Notes: a model not told the origin generated them from the letters alone. A stretch of DNA of 64,000 bases from Streptomyces sp. SN-593 (GCF_016756395.1 NZ_AP018365.1:2921501-2985500); one strand, 5' to 3'; shown: positions 8,403-17,504, numbered from the stretch's first letter. Numbers and translations are program-made.

Positions 8403-8831
8403 ATGGCAACCACTCGTACCGCGACGACCCAGTGGAAGGGCCCGCTGATGGGCGGCGCCGGGACGGTCTCGCTGGACACCTCGGGCGTGGGCACGTACGA
8501 AGTGTCGTGGCCGTCGCGCGCCGAGGCCGCGAACGGCAAGACCAGCCCCGAGGAGCTGATCGCCGCCGCCCACTCCTCCTGCTACTCGATGGCCCTCTCG
8601 CACGGCCTGGCCGGTGCGGGCACCCCGCCCGAGACCGTGCAGACCGTGGCGAACGTCACCTTCCAGCCGGGTGAGGGCATCACCGGGATCACCCTCGCGG
8701 TCAAGGCGCGCGTGCCGGGCCTGACCGCCGAGGCGTTCGAGGCCGCCGCGCAGGACGCCAAGGCGAACTGCCCGGTCAGCAAGGCGCTCGCGGGCGTGGA
8801 CATCACCCTTGAGGCCGATCTGCTCGCCTGA
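8403..8831 (+). CDS. osmC: OsmC-family organic hydroperoxide reductase
   Basis: 142 residues, the normal OsmC length, with an ATG preceded by TTGGAGG. The two redox cysteines are in the expected contexts: C60 in AAAHSSCYSMAL and C123 in KANCPVSKAL. Arg and Glu of the active site are available (RAEAANGKTSPEEL around 39-52). OsmC dimers reduce organic peroxides using thiol donors in the cytoplasm and are usually osmotically or stationary-phase induced. Monocistronic, with a strong hairpin after the stop. Ohr is the alternative subfamily, but the NGKTSPEELIAAAHSSCY pattern favours OsmC. Confidence 0.93.
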   Translation: MATTRTATTQWKGPLMGGAGTVSLDTSGVGTYEVSWPSRAEAANGKTSPEELIAAAHSSCYSMALSHGLAGAGTPPETVQTVANVTFQPGEGITGITLAVKARVPGLTAEAFEAAAQDAKANCPVSKALAGVDITLEADLLA

Positions 8832-8843
8832 CCCGAGGTTCCT

Positions 8844-8869
8844 CCCGGCCGGCCGACCCGCCGGCCGGG
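8844..8869. terminator. bidirectional terminator
   Basis: The inverted repeat cccggccggc/gccggccggg (10 bp, 6-nt loop) lies between the convergent osmC and metalloprotease genes. Confidence 0.7.
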
Positions 8870-8875
8870 CCCGGT

Positions 8876-10168
8876 TCAGCGGCGGGTGACCCGCACCCGC
8901 CAGTCACCCGCCGCGTCCGGTGCCAGCACCTTGAAGGCGAAGCCGTCGGCCCGGTCGGTCCACCCCTGGCCCTCGGTGAAGGGCGCGTCGTTGAGCGAGT
9001 TGAACGACGCGCTGCTGAAGTCGCACGCCCCGGTGCCCGGGTGGGCGTCCTCGACGGTGACCGGCCCCTTCCCCGAGTCGACGTCGGTGCGCACCCGGTA
9101 GGCGAGTATCCCCTCGCGGCAGGCGTCCTTGTCGTTGCCCAGCGGCTCGCGCAGCTCCAGGACGTACGCGGTGGTGTCGCCGAACGGTATGACGACCGCC
9201 TTGCCCCCGCCGGGCACCTCGACCGGCCGCAGCGCGTACGTCCGGGTGCCGGGCCTGCTGACGCAGGCGATCTGCCGGTCGTCGATCCAGCCGAGCTTCC
9301 ACTTGTGCCAGGCGAGCAGGTCGCCCTGGAGCCCCCAGTCCAGCGACATGGTGTCCCACTGCCCGGCGAGGCGGTCGGTGCGCTGGAAGTCGTCGGCGGC
9401 GTAGAGGTCGGGCAGGCCCAGCGCGTGGCCGTTCTCGTGGGCCAGCACCCGGAAGCCGGACTGGTCGTGGCCGTAGATGAGCGAGACCTTGTCCAGGTGG
9501 GTGCCGTCGTCGGTGGTGGCGGCCGAGGCGCCGGTCCAGGTCACCGAGAGCACCGCCTGGTCGGCGGGCGGCCCGGCGTTGGGGGTGACGAGGATGTTCA
9601 CGATGTCGTAGCCGTGGAAGTCGACGCTCCGGCCGGCGGCCCTGATCAGGTCGCGCATCATCTCGGTGTGCGCGTCCCAGCCGTAGCCGCGGCCGATCCC
9701 GTACGCGGAGAACGGCCGCGGCATGCGTATCCAGCGCAGCACCGGCGTGGACTCGTAGTCGAGCCGGCCGTAGGAGGCGGCGGCGTACCACTGCTTGACG
9801 GCCGGGAAGAACTCGCCGTACCGCTCGCGGGCGCTGTACGGGGCCTTGGCGTCGGGGAAGTCGATCAGCAGGGTGAGCGCGCGGACCGTGCCGGTGGAGG
9901 GGGCGAACTCCTCGTCGCTACCGTGGTACGGGTGCGGCGGGAAGCCCTCCGACATGGCGACGCCGGGCTCGGCGCGCAGCGCGCAGGGGCGGGCGGCGGG
10001 CGGCGGCGCGGCGTGCGAGCCGACCAGCTGGGGCTCCGCGATGACCGTGGAGCCGACGGCGAGCAGCCCGCAGGCGGCGAGGGCGGCGGCGCGTATGCCG
10101 GGGCGCGGGCGGCGGCCGGTACGGGCCGGCCGGCGGCCGCGGGCGCCGGGGCGGGGACGGTCGGCCAT
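8876..10168 (-). CDS. secreted M6-like metalloprotease (second of pair)
   Basis: 430 residues. An Arg-rich N-terminus is followed by a hydrophobic segment (about 27-44) typical of a long actinomycete signal peptide. The zinc site is HENGHALGLPD (about residue 235), the HExxH-type motif of M6 (immune inhibitor A-like) peptidases. HExxH normally reads H-E-x-x-H, satisfied by HENGH, and LPDLY supplies the downstream ligand region. Several Cys could form disulfides outside the cell. It starts 3 bp after the stop of a paralogous gene, so the two form an operon and probably arose by duplication. Substrate unknown. Confidence 0.78.
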   Translation of the reverse strand: MADRPRPGARGRRPARTGRRPRPGIRAAALAACGLLAVGSTVIAEPQLVGSHAAPPPAARPCALRAEPGVAMSEGFPPHPYHGSDEEFAPSTGTVRALTLLIDFPDAKAPYSARERYGEFFPAVKQWYAAASYGRLDYESTPVLRWIRMPRPFSAYGIGRGYGWDAHTEMMRDLIRAAGRSVDFHGYDIVNILVTPNAGPPADQAVLSVTWTGASAATTDDGTHLDKVSLIYGHDQSGFRVLAHENGHALGLPDLYAADDFQRTDRLAGQWDTMSLDWGLQGDLLAWHKWKLGWIDDRQIACVSRPGTRTYALRPVEVPGGGKAVVIPFGDTTAYVLELREPLGNDKDACREGILAYRVRTDVDSGKGPVTVEDAHPGTGACDFSSASFNSLNDAPFTEGQGWTDRADGFAFKVLAPDAAGDWRVRVTRR

Positions 10169-10171
10169 CCG

Positions 10172-11479
10172 TCAGCCCGCCGTGCCCGCGCCGGACGTCC
10201 GGCCGAGGGCACCCGCCGGCGCCTCGGTGACCCGGACCGACCAGGTGCCGTCGCTCTGGTGGCCGAGCACGGTGACCTGGGTGCTGCCGTCGGGCGTCGT
10301 GTACGACTCGCCGACGCCCAGCGGCGCGTCGGCCAGCGGCGGGTAGACCGAGGTGGCCGGGCAGGCGGCGTGGCCCGGGTGGCCGTCGACCACGTCGATC
10401 GGGCCCTCGCCGGACTGGCGGTCGGAGCGCACGTCGTAGAGCAGGACGCCCTCGGTGCACGCCACGCGGTCGTTGCCGGTGCGGGTGCGGGCCTCCATCG
10501 CCAGCGCGGTGTCCTCGCCGGTGCGCACCACCAGCAGCTTGGAGCCGCCGGGCGTCTCGTCGGGGCTGAGGTCGTGGTAGGTGGTGCCGACGCCGGTGAC
10601 GCAGCCGACCTGGTCCGGCCGCAGCCAGCCCAGCCGCCACTTGTGCCAGGCGAAGGGGTCGGGGGCCAGCCCGAACTGGCTGCCCATGAGGTCCCAGTCG
10701 CCGACGTGGGTGTCCCAGTCGGCGTCGCTGCCGGGCGGCGGCTGGTAGTACAGGTCGGGCAGGTCGAAGATGTGGCCGGTCTCGTGGGCGAGCACGTTGC
10801 GGTCCGGCGGGTGGTGCTCGAAGACGGTCACCATGTGGCGGACCGGGTTGCCGTCGACGGCGATCGGGGCGGCGAGGTTCACCACCTTGGTGGCGTCGGA
10901 GTCCACGCCGGGCGCGTCCGGGTCGGCGACGAGGTAGACCACGTCGTAGCCGGCGAAGTCCACCGACGGGTCGGCGGTGGCGATCGCGTCGCGCAGGTAG
11001 GCGTACCGGTCGGCGGCGTCCCAGTTCCGGCTGATCAGGTAGTCCGACGCGGGGCGGGGCATGCGGAGCCAGCGGGTCTCGGCGTGCAGGTGCAGCCGGA
11101 ACTGCCCGTAGGAGGCGCCCGCCCAGAACCGGCTGGTCGCCGGGTAGTGGTCGGCGGCGACCTGCGCGGGGGTGAGCTGCGGAGGGGAGCCGGGGAAGGA
11201 CAGGAAGACCATCAGCGCCCTGACGTCGCCGTCGGGGCGGGCGTAGTCGCCGTCCCAGCCGTCGACCCCCTCGGAGTGGTGCACCGCGGTGCGCGGCAGC
11301 AGGCACGCGGCACCCTCGGCGGCGCCGGCGGCCGGCCCGGTCATCAGGGTCCAGGCGACCAGGGCGGCGAACCCGGCGAAGGCGGCGGCGAACGCCCGCA
11401 GCACCCGGGGCCGGGGGCCGGCGCCCGCCGCGGCGGGGCCGTCCGCCGGGTTGCCTGACGCGAGGTCTGACCGCCGCAC
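10172..11479 (-). CDS. secreted M6-like metalloprotease (first of pair)
   Basis: 435 residues from the GTG at 11479, chosen because CCGGAGG sits 6 nt upstream; longer in-frame starts lack a ribosome site. A hydrophobic segment at about 35-58 acts as signal peptide or anchor. The zinc motif HETGHIFDLPDLY matches HExxH. Paralogous blocks shared with the next gene include the W(R/I)RMPRP segment, DLLxWHKWxLGW and a final VRVT stretch. Known family: M6 peptidases degrade host or environmental proteins. It is tandem with the downstream copy (3-bp gap), so co-expression is expected. Confidence 0.78.
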   Translation of the reverse strand: MRRSDLASGNPADGPAAAGAGPRPRVLRAFAAAFAGFAALVAWTLMTGPAAGAAEGAACLLPRTAVHHSEGVDGWDGDYARPDGDVRALMVFLSFPGSPPQLTPAQVAADHYPATSRFWAGASYGQFRLHLHAETRWLRMPRPASDYLISRNWDAADRYAYLRDAIATADPSVDFAGYDVVYLVADPDAPGVDSDATKVVNLAAPIAVDGNPVRHMVTVFEHHPPDRNVLAHETGHIFDLPDLYYQPPPGSDADWDTHVGDWDLMGSQFGLAPDPFAWHKWRLGWLRPDQVGCVTGVGTTYHDLSPDETPGGSKLLVVRTGEDTALAMEARTRTGNDRVACTEGVLLYDVRSDRQSGEGPIDVVDGHPGHAACPATSVYPPLADAPLGVGESYTTPDGSTQVTVLGHQSDGTWSVRVTEAPAGALGRTSGAGTAG

Positions 11480-11901
11480 AGGGACCTCCGGGAGGCTGGG
11501 GTTTCGGTCCGGGACTTTCCCCACATTGCTATGGATCGTGGGGGTTCGCCGGTTTCGGATGCTCCGTGCGGGTTGCCGCCCGCGGGGCTCGGCGGCGCGG
11601 GCGGCAGGCGGTACGACCGCCCGGGTGGCGCGGGCGGCGCGGGCCGGCCCGGGGGCGCGGAGCCACACCGCCGGCGCGAGACCGCGCACGGGCACGGGCG
11701 CCGGCGCGGAGCGGCCACCACCCGTCCGGGTGACTACCCTCCGTCATGATGTGCGGAGTGCGTTCACCTGCTCGACCAGGGGCCGCCGCAACCGCCCGCG
11801 CGGGTGGCACCCGTGCGACACATCACCGGAGCGACGCTGGATCGTCCGCTCCGCCTGCCCATATGATCGCGGGTGACGGAAGTGCGAACAGGGAGCATTC
11901 G
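11480..11901. other. 421-bp divergent intergenic region
   Basis: This separates the protease operon (-) from the GGDEF/EAL gene (+). It holds the inverted repeat ccccac-N13-gtgggg at 11519-11543, with TAGCAAT on the minus strand inside it (a possible -10 for the protease operon). The remainder is G/C-rich with no credible gene. Confidence 0.4.
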
Positions 11902-13662
11902 ATGGGCGGACCCTCGGGCGGCCCCGGCGTCGAGCCCGACAGCACAGCAGCCACCATCACCCGCTGTGACCGGTCGCGCGGATCGTCGCCCGCCGCGGAA
12001 CCGGACGACTTCCGGGCCGCCTTCGCGGTCGCCGGCTCGGCGATGGCCCTGCTCGGCCCCGACGGCGGCGTGCTGGCGGCGAACGCCGCGCTGGCCCGGC
12101 TGTTGGGGGTGCCGCCGGAGCGGATGGCGGGGACCGACGCCCGCGTGCTGCTCGGCCTGGCCGGCGACCCGCACACCGGCCCCGCCTTCGAGGAGGTCCT
12201 CGCCGGCCGGCGGGGCCGCCTGCACCACGCCCTGCGGCTGGCCCGGGCCGACGGCGACGACCTGAGCGCCGAGTTGTCGCTGTCGCGCACCGACGGCGGG
12301 TCGCTGCTGCTGACGGTCGAGGACATGACCGAACGCGAGTCGCTGCGCCGGCAGTTGCGGCACCTGCGGATGCACGACCCGGTGACCCGACTGCCCAACA
12401 GGGCGCTGTTCTTCGAACGGCTCGCGGACGCCTGTGCCCGCGCCCCCGAACGCGGCAGCGGCCGGATCGGGCTGTGCTACCTCGACCTCGACGGCTTCAA
12501 GGCGATCAACGACACGCTCGGGCACCGGGTGGGCGACGAGTTGCTCGCCGCCGTCGCCGACCGGCTGCTGGCCTGCGCCGGACCCGGCGGCCACCTCGCG
12601 GCCCGGCTGGGCGGCGACGAGTTCGCGCTGCTGCTGCGGGACTCCACCGGCACCGGGCAGGCCACCGCGCTCGCCGAGACCGTCCTGGAGGCGTTCCGGC
12701 AGCCGTTCGACGTCTCCGGGCACCGGCTGGCGGTCTCCGCGAGCATCGGCGTGGTCGAGCGCGAGGCCCAGGGCACCTCCCCCACCGGGCTGATGCAGGC
12801 CGCGGACACCACGCTGTACTGGGCGAAGGACGACGGGAAGGGCCGCTGGACGCTCTTCGACCCGGAGCGCAACGAGCACCGGATGACCCGGCAGTCACTG
12901 TCCAGCACGCTGCGTCAGGCCGTCGAGCGCGGCGAGTTCGTCCTCGACTACCAGCCGCTGGTCGCGCTCGACACCGGCGAGGTGCGCGGCGTGGAGGCTC
13001 TGGTGCGCTGGGAGCACCCGCACTTCGGGCGGCTCGGGCCGGGCCGCTTCATCGGCCTCGCCGAGGAGGACGGCTCGATCGTGCAACTGGGCCGCTGGGT
13101 GCTCGCCGAGTCCTGCCGCCAGGCCGCCGCCTGGCAGCGGGAGCGGCCCGACACCCCCCTGGTCGTCAGCGTCAACGTGGCGGTCCGCCAGGTCTGGGAC
13201 TCCGACCTGGTGGCCGACGTGGCCGCGATCCTGCACGAGACGGGGCTGCCGCCGCAGCTCCTGCAACTCGAACTCACCGAGTCCGCCGTGATGGGCAGCG
13301 CCGGCCGCCCGCTCCAGGCGCTGCACGCGCTCCACGAGATGGGGGTGCGGATCGCCATCGACGACTTCGGCACCGGCTACTCCAACCTCGCCTACATGAG
13401 CCGGCTGCCGGTCTCCACGCTCAAGCTCGACGGCTCGTTCGTGCAGGGCTTCCGCTCCGCGGAACACCCCAACCCCGCCGACGAGACGATCGTGGAGGCG
13501 CTGGTCGACCTTGCCCACCGGCTCGGCCTCACCGTCACCGCGGAGTGCGTGGAGAACGCCGAGCAGGCCGAGCGGCTGCGCCGGATCGGCTGCGACACCG
13601 GCCAGGGCTGGCACTACTCCCGCCCGGTGGCCGCCGCCTCCATCTCCCGCCTGCTGGACTGA
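11902..13662 (+). CDS. PAS-GGDEF-EAL cyclic-di-GMP enzyme
   Basis: 586 residues from the ATG at 11902 (GGGAG 6 nt upstream; an ATG at 11863 is possible). Domains: PAS-like sensor (about 35-145), GGDEF (150-320, with GGDEF intact at 237-241) and EAL (330-580, with EAL at 365-367). The EAL catalytic set is present: SVNVAV Asn, ELTES Glu, DDFGTGYS, LKLDGS Lys, TAECVE Glu and GQGWHYSRP. No RxxD inhibitory site is seen before GGDEF. Both cyclase and phosphodiesterase look competent, and the net direction cannot be told from sequence. No transmembrane helix is obvious, so it is cytoplasmic. In streptomycetes c-di-GMP delays sporulation through BldD. Confidence 0.92.
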   Translation: MGGPSGGPGVEPDSTAATITRCDRSRGSSPAAEPDDFRAAFAVAGSAMALLGPDGGVLAANAALARLLGVPPERMAGTDARVLLGLAGDPHTGPAFEEVLAGRRGRLHHALRLARADGDDLSAELSLSRTDGGSLLLTVEDMTERESLRRQLRHLRMHDPVTRLPNRALFFERLADACARAPERGSGRIGLCYLDLDGFKAINDTLGHRVGDELLAAVADRLLACAGPGGHLAARLGGDEFALLLRDSTGTGQATALAETVLEAFRQPFDVSGHRLAVSASIGVVEREAQGTSPTGLMQAADTTLYWAKDDGKGRWTLFDPERNEHRMTRQSLSSTLRQAVERGEFVLDYQPLVALDTGEVRGVEALVRWEHPHFGRLGPGRFIGLAEEDGSIVQLGRWVLAESCRQAAAWQRERPDTPLVVSVNVAVRQVWDSDLVADVAAILHETGLPPQLLQLELTESAVMGSAGRPLQALHALHEMGVRIAIDDFGTGYSNLAYMSRLPVSTLKLDGSFVQGFRSAEHPNPADETIVEALVDLAHRLGLTVTAECVENAEQAERLRRIGCDTGQGWHYSRPVAAASISRLLD

Positions 13663-14453
13663 CTACGGCGGCCCGCGCCCTCGGGCCGGTCCGAACGCCC
13701 GTAGGCGGTGGGCGGGCGGCCCAGCAGCCGGCCGAACGCGGCGGTGTACGCGGCGGGGTTGTCGTAGCCGAGCAGGGCGGCGACCCGAGTGACGGGGGTG
13801 CCCGCGGCCAGGTGCGGCAACGAGTGCAGGATGCAGGCGCGTTGCCGCCACTGCGAGAAGCTCAGCCCGGTACCGCGGCGGAAGAGGCGGGCGAGGGTGC
13901 GCTCGCTGACGTTGAGCACGGCGCACCAGCGGGCCGGCGGGTCGTGCACGTCCGGACGCCGCAGGAACGCCTCGCACAGGTCGCGCAGCCGCGGGTCGGC
14001 GGGCAGCGGCACGTCCAGCGGCAGCGGGGCGAGGTCCTTCAGCTCGTGCAGGATCAGGGCGACCACGGCGCCGTCCCGGCCGTGCTCGGGGTAGCGCGGC
14101 TCCATGTCGACGGCGGCCAGCAGCAGCGCGCGCAGCAGGGCGGAGACGTCCACGGCCCGGCAGCGGGTGGGGAACCAGGGCACCGCGGCCGGTTCGATGT
14201 ACAGGCTGCGGGTGCTGACCCCGGTCATGGCGACCTGGTGCCGGGTGCGCGGCGGGATGAGCACCGCGCGGGCGGTGGGCACCGTCCAACTGCCGTCCGC
14301 GGCCTCGACCCGCATCACGCCGGTCGCCGCGTAGAGCACCTGGGCGCGGCGGTGCTCGTGCCAGGCGAGCAGGTGGTCGCGGGGGTAGTCGGTGCCGATG
14401 GCCAGCACCGCGCGATCGAGGGCGTCCACCTCGGCGACCGGGACGTTGCGCAT
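13614..14453 (-). CDS. AraC-family regulator with cupin sensor
   Basis: 279 residues from the ATG at 14453. The N-terminal half is a cupin-type effector domain (HEHRRAQVLYAATGVMRV, then VLIPPRTRHQV), and the C-terminal half has the two AraC helix-turn-helix motifs (LNVSERTLARLFRRGTGLSF and AALLGYDNPAAYTAAFGRLL, then GRPPTAY). It belongs to the group of AraC regulators with an N-terminal cupin often found beside transporters. The last 49 nt overlap the 3' end of the convergent GGDEF/EAL gene. It is divergent from the TauE-like permease, its likely target. Confidence 0.88.
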   Translation of the reverse strand: MRNVPVAEVDALDRAVLAIGTDYPRDHLLAWHEHRRAQVLYAATGVMRVEAADGSWTVPTARAVLIPPRTRHQVAMTGVSTRSLYIEPAAVPWFPTRCRAVDVSALLRALLLAAVDMEPRYPEHGRDGAVVALILHELKDLAPLPLDVPLPADPRLRDLCEAFLRRPDVHDPPARWCAVLNVSERTLARLFRRGTGLSFSQWRQRACILHSLPHLAAGTPVTRVAALLGYDNPAAYTAAFGRLLGRPPTAYGRSDRPEGAGRRSQSSRREMEAAATGRE

Positions 14454-14518
14454 GCGCACGAGGCTACGCGCGATCCCGTCGGCTGTCTGCTGCGCGTAGG
14501 AACATGGCCGGACATCGA

Positions 14519-14548
14519 TTGTCCGCCAGGGCGGGCGCCGCCTAGCGT
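14519..14548 (+). promoter_or_regulatory. promoter of TauE gene, leaderless
   Basis: TTGTCC (14519-14524), an 18-nt spacer and TAGCGT (14543-14548). The GTG start codon begins 8 nt after the last base of the -10 hexamer, so the transcript probably starts at or next to the start codon. Confidence 0.55.
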
Positions 14549-14555
14549 CGGGACC

Positions 14556-15377
14556 GTGCTGACCTCCTTCCTCACGCTGGTCGCCTTCGGCTGCCTGACC
14601 GGCGTCACCACGGTGCTCTTCGGCTTCGGCGGCGGGTTCGTCACCGTGCCCGTCGTCTACGGCGTCCTGACCGTCACCGCGCGGCCGGGGGCGTCCGGCG
14701 CCGACGCCATGCACGTCGCCGTCGCGACGTCGGCGGCGGTCATGGCCGTCAACGCCTCGGCCGCCGCGCTCGCCCAGTGGCGCGAGGGCCGGCTGCGCGC
14801 GGAGTACGTCTGGCCGCTGGCCGCCTTCATCGCGGTCGGCGCCGCCGCGGGCTCGCTGGCCGCGACCCTGGTCGGCGGCACCGCGCTGCGCCTGCTGTTC
14901 GCCGGCTACCTGCTGGTGACGATCGCGGACAGCCTGCTGCGCCGGGGCTTCCTGACCAGGGCGCCCCGGGAGCGCCCCCGCCCGCTGGACCGCGGCACCA
15001 CCACCTTCGGCGGCGTCGGGATCGGGCTGGTGGCCGCGGGCCTGGGGGTGGGCGGCAGCGTGATGACGGTCCCGCTGCTGCGGCGCCGCGGCCTGCCGAT
15101 GGCCGAGGCGACCGCGACGGCCAACCCGCTCAGCGTCCCGGTCGCCCTCACCGGCACCCTCGTGTACGCCCTCGCGCCCGCGTTCACCGGCTCGGCCGGC
15201 GCGGGCCGGCTCGGCTACGTGGACCTGCCGGCCGGCGCCGCCCTCCTGCTGGGGTCGTTGCCGGCCATCGCCCTGCTGCGGCGGAGTGCCGCGCGCGTCC
15301 CGGACCGCGTCCACTCGGCCGCGTACGTGGCGCTGCTGCTGGTCGTGCTCGTCGTGATGGGGGCGGCGGCGGTCTGA
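14556..15377 (+). CDS. TauE/SafE (TSUP) family permease
   Basis: 273 residues, eight hydrophobic segments and family hallmarks GFGGGFVTVPV (about 21-31) and GLGVGGSVMTVPLL (about 165-178) in the two halves, the usual inverted duplication. Members export or import sulfite, sulfonates or other organic anions. No ribosome site precedes the GTG; the gene appears leaderless. It is divergently placed from an AraC/cupin regulator, as is common for this permease type. The substrate is not determinable here. Confidence 0.88.
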   Translation: MLTSFLTLVAFGCLTGVTTVLFGFGGGFVTVPVVYGVLTVTARPGASGADAMHVAVATSAAVMAVNASAAALAQWREGRLRAEYVWPLAAFIAVGAAAGSLAATLVGGTALRLLFAGYLLVTIADSLLRRGFLTRAPRERPRPLDRGTTTFGGVGIGLVAAGLGVGGSVMTVPLLRRRGLPMAEATATANPLSVPVALTGTLVYALAPAFTGSAGAGRLGYVDLPAGAALLLGSLPAIALLRRSAARVPDRVHSAAYVALLLVVLVVMGAAAV

Positions 15378-15448
15378 CCCGCGGGCCGGGCCGGCCGCAC
15401 CGGCGCAACCGGCGTCGGCCGGGGCGCCGTTCCGGCCGCGGGACAGGG

Positions 15449-15491
15449 GAAGGGCCCGCGTCCTCGGGGGGAGTAAGGACGCGGGCCCTTC
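15449..15491. terminator. strong bidirectional terminator
   Basis: A perfect 16-bp stem, gaagggcccgcgtcct/aggacgcgggcccttc, with an 11-nt loop lies between convergent permease and chitinase genes. Confidence 0.85.
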
Positions 15492-15543
15492 GGCGGGACG
15501 GGCGTGTGAGGACGCCCGCCCCGCGGGAGGGGAGAGATACGGA

Positions 15544-17430
15544 TCAGCAGACGCCGAGGTCGGTCCAGACACCCCACTCGCCGGTGGTGCCGGGCACCTC
15601 GTTGGTGGTCCACCACTTGGCCTGCCAGTTGTGGCCGTTCCAGGAGACCTTGTCGCCGTTGACGTAGATGGCGCTGGCGCTCCAGGACGCGAGGGTGCAG
15701 GTGCCGCCGGTACCGCCGGTGGTGCTGCCGGCCGTCGTGCCGGTGGAGGTGCCGGTCGAGGTGCCCGTGGACGTGCCAGTGGAGGTGCCGGTCGAGGTCC
15801 CCGTGGACGTGCCGGTCGACGTACCGCCGTCCGTGGTGCCCGCGGTCGTGCCGGACGTGGTGCCCGAACTGGTGCCCGAGCTGGTGCTGCCGCTGGAGGT
15901 GCCGCCGGTCGTCGAGCTGCCGGAGCAGTCGGAGGCCGACCCGTTCGTCGCGGTGACGATCTTGTTGAAGAGCGTCGCGGAGCTGTCCAGGTCGAGCAGC
16001 GAGTACATCATCGAGCCGCCGAGCCCGTTGCAGTGGGCGTAGTCGGCCCTGGCGGTGATCGACGCGTCGCTCAGACCGGTCCAGAAGGTGGACCCGTCGT
16101 AGAAGTACGCCGACTGCGACTTCGCGTCGTAGAAGGTGTCGGCGGGGTTGTCGACCACCCCGCTCAGCTCCTTGTAGTACGCGATTCCGGCCGTCGCGCT
16201 GATGCCGCGCGCGGCGGAGGGCCCGGTGGCGGTCTGGTACAGGCCGTGGTTGCCGCCCGCCGGCACCCCGGTCCAGCCGCGGTAGTAGAGCGGGTAGCCC
16301 ATGGTGATCTTGCCGGCCGGCATGCCCCCTGGGATGCCGTAGGCCGAGTCGCCCTGGGTCCAGGCCTTGAGCGCGTTGTCGGTGCTGTACTTCTCGGTGC
16401 CCGGGGCGACCGCGGAGGACGGGTCGTCCGGGGACTGGTAGAGCGGGTCCTGCTCGTTGGTCGGGCCGGTGGCCTCGAACCCGCCGTGCATGTCGTACGT
16501 CATGACGTTCGCGTAGTCGAGGTACTGGCCGATCTTGTCGGTCTGGATGTTCGCGATCTTGTCCTGGCCGGACGGCAGGGCCGCGGTGAGCAGCATGTGC
16601 TTGCCGCCGTTGGCCGCGCCGTAGGCGTCCAGCTCGCTGCGGAACTCGGCGAGCAGTGCGGTGTAGTCGGCCTTGTCCGCCGCGCTGTAGTGGTTGCCCA
16701 CGTGGCCGCCCGCCGAGCCCGGGTACTCCCAGTCGATGTCGAAGCCGTCGAAGATGCCCGCCGCGCTGCCGGTGCCGCCGTAGCCGCCCTGCTGGGGCAG
16801 GTTGCCCTTGATGAACATGTCGATGCAGGAGCTGACCAGCTTCTTGCGGCTGGCGTCGGTGGCCGCGGCGTCGGAGAAGTACTTGGAGTAGGTCCAGCCG
16901 CCGAGCGACACCAGGATCTTCAGGTTCGGGTACTTCGCCTTCAGCTCCTTGAGCTGGTTGAAGTTGCCCACGATCGGCTGGTTGTAGACGTCGGCGGTGC
17001 CGTTGACGCTGATGTCGGAGCCGAACGACTTCTGGTAGTCGGCGAAGGCGTCACCCGCGCCGTCGCCCGCGTTCGGGTCCTGCTCGTTCGTGGAGTCCGA
17101 CGCCTTGGTCGCCTCGAAGCAGGTGAGGTTCGTCGGGTCGATGTTCTCGAACGAGTAGTTGAGGATGTCGAGCTTGCCGGCGATGCCCTCGGTGTCGAGG
17201 TTCTTGGGGTAGAAGGCGTTGCCGTAGACGCTCCACTGGTCGTAGTAGGCGATCTTGGCCCCGCCGCTGCTCGCGGCCGCGGGCTGGGCGGCGGCCGCCT
17301 TCGCCGCGGTCCCGGCGGAGTCCGCCTGCGCGGTGCCGACACCGCCGACCAGGGCGGCGAACAGGCCCAGTCCGACGGCGGCGCTCGTGGCGGCGGCCAC
17401 GAACGCTCTCTTCCTTGACCTTGACTGCAC
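15544..17430 (-). CDS. secreted GH18 chitinase with CBM5/12
   Basis: 628 residues from the GTG at 17430 (GGAGG upstream). Order: signal peptide (1-36, Arg/Lys-rich then hydrophobic, ending near AQA), GH18 catalytic domain (about 57-500) with the DxxDxDxE motif DGFDIDWE (228-235, E235 as the acid), a long Ser/Thr/Gly linker with repeated STGT units (about 510-580), and a C-terminal carbohydrate-binding module of the CBM5/12 type (about 583-628) with its aromatic binding residues in WSASAIYVNGDKVSWNGH. It hydrolyses chitin to chito-oligosaccharides outside the cell. It is preceded by chi-type operator repeats, so induction by chitin or GlcNAc via DasR is expected. Confidence 0.95.
   Translation of the reverse strand: MQSRSRKRAFVAAATSAAVGLGLFAALVGGVGTAQADSAGTAAKAAAAQPAAASSGGAKIAYYDQWSVYGNAFYPKNLDTEGIAGKLDILNYSFENIDPTNLTCFEATKASDSTNEQDPNAGDGAGDAFADYQKSFGSDISVNGTADVYNQPIVGNFNQLKELKAKYPNLKILVSLGGWTYSKYFSDAAATDASRKKLVSSCIDMFIKGNLPQQGGYGGTGSAAGIFDGFDIDWEYPGSAGGHVGNHYSAADKADYTALLAEFRSELDAYGAANGGKHMLLTAALPSGQDKIANIQTDKIGQYLDYANVMTYDMHGGFEATGPTNEQDPLYQSPDDPSSAVAPGTEKYSTDNALKAWTQGDSAYGIPGGMPAGKITMGYPLYYRGWTGVPAGGNHGLYQTATGPSAARGISATAGIAYYKELSGVVDNPADTFYDAKSQSAYFYDGSTFWTGLSDASITARADYAHCNGLGGSMMYSLLDLDSSATLFNKIVTATNGSASDCSGSSTTGGTSSGSTSSGTSSGTTSGTTAGTTDGGTSTGTSTGTSTGTSTGTSTGTSTGTSTGTTAGSTTGGTGGTCTLASWSASAIYVNGDKVSWNGHNWQAKWWTTNEVPGTTGEWGVWTDLGVC
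15780..15905 (-). repeat. Ser/Thr/Gly linker repeat within chitinase
   Basis: Tandem in-frame units encoding STGT and SSGTT-type tetra/pentapeptides, visible in DNA as ggtcgaggt(c/g)cccgtggacgtgcc-like repeats. It is the flexible linker between catalytic and binding domains and prone to length change. Confidence 0.8.
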
Positions 17431-17504
17431 GAGGACCTCCGGGGGGAGAGGGAGGAGCAACAGGGGCGACCAGAATGGTTAACCCTTGGTCAAGTGCACG
17501 TCAA

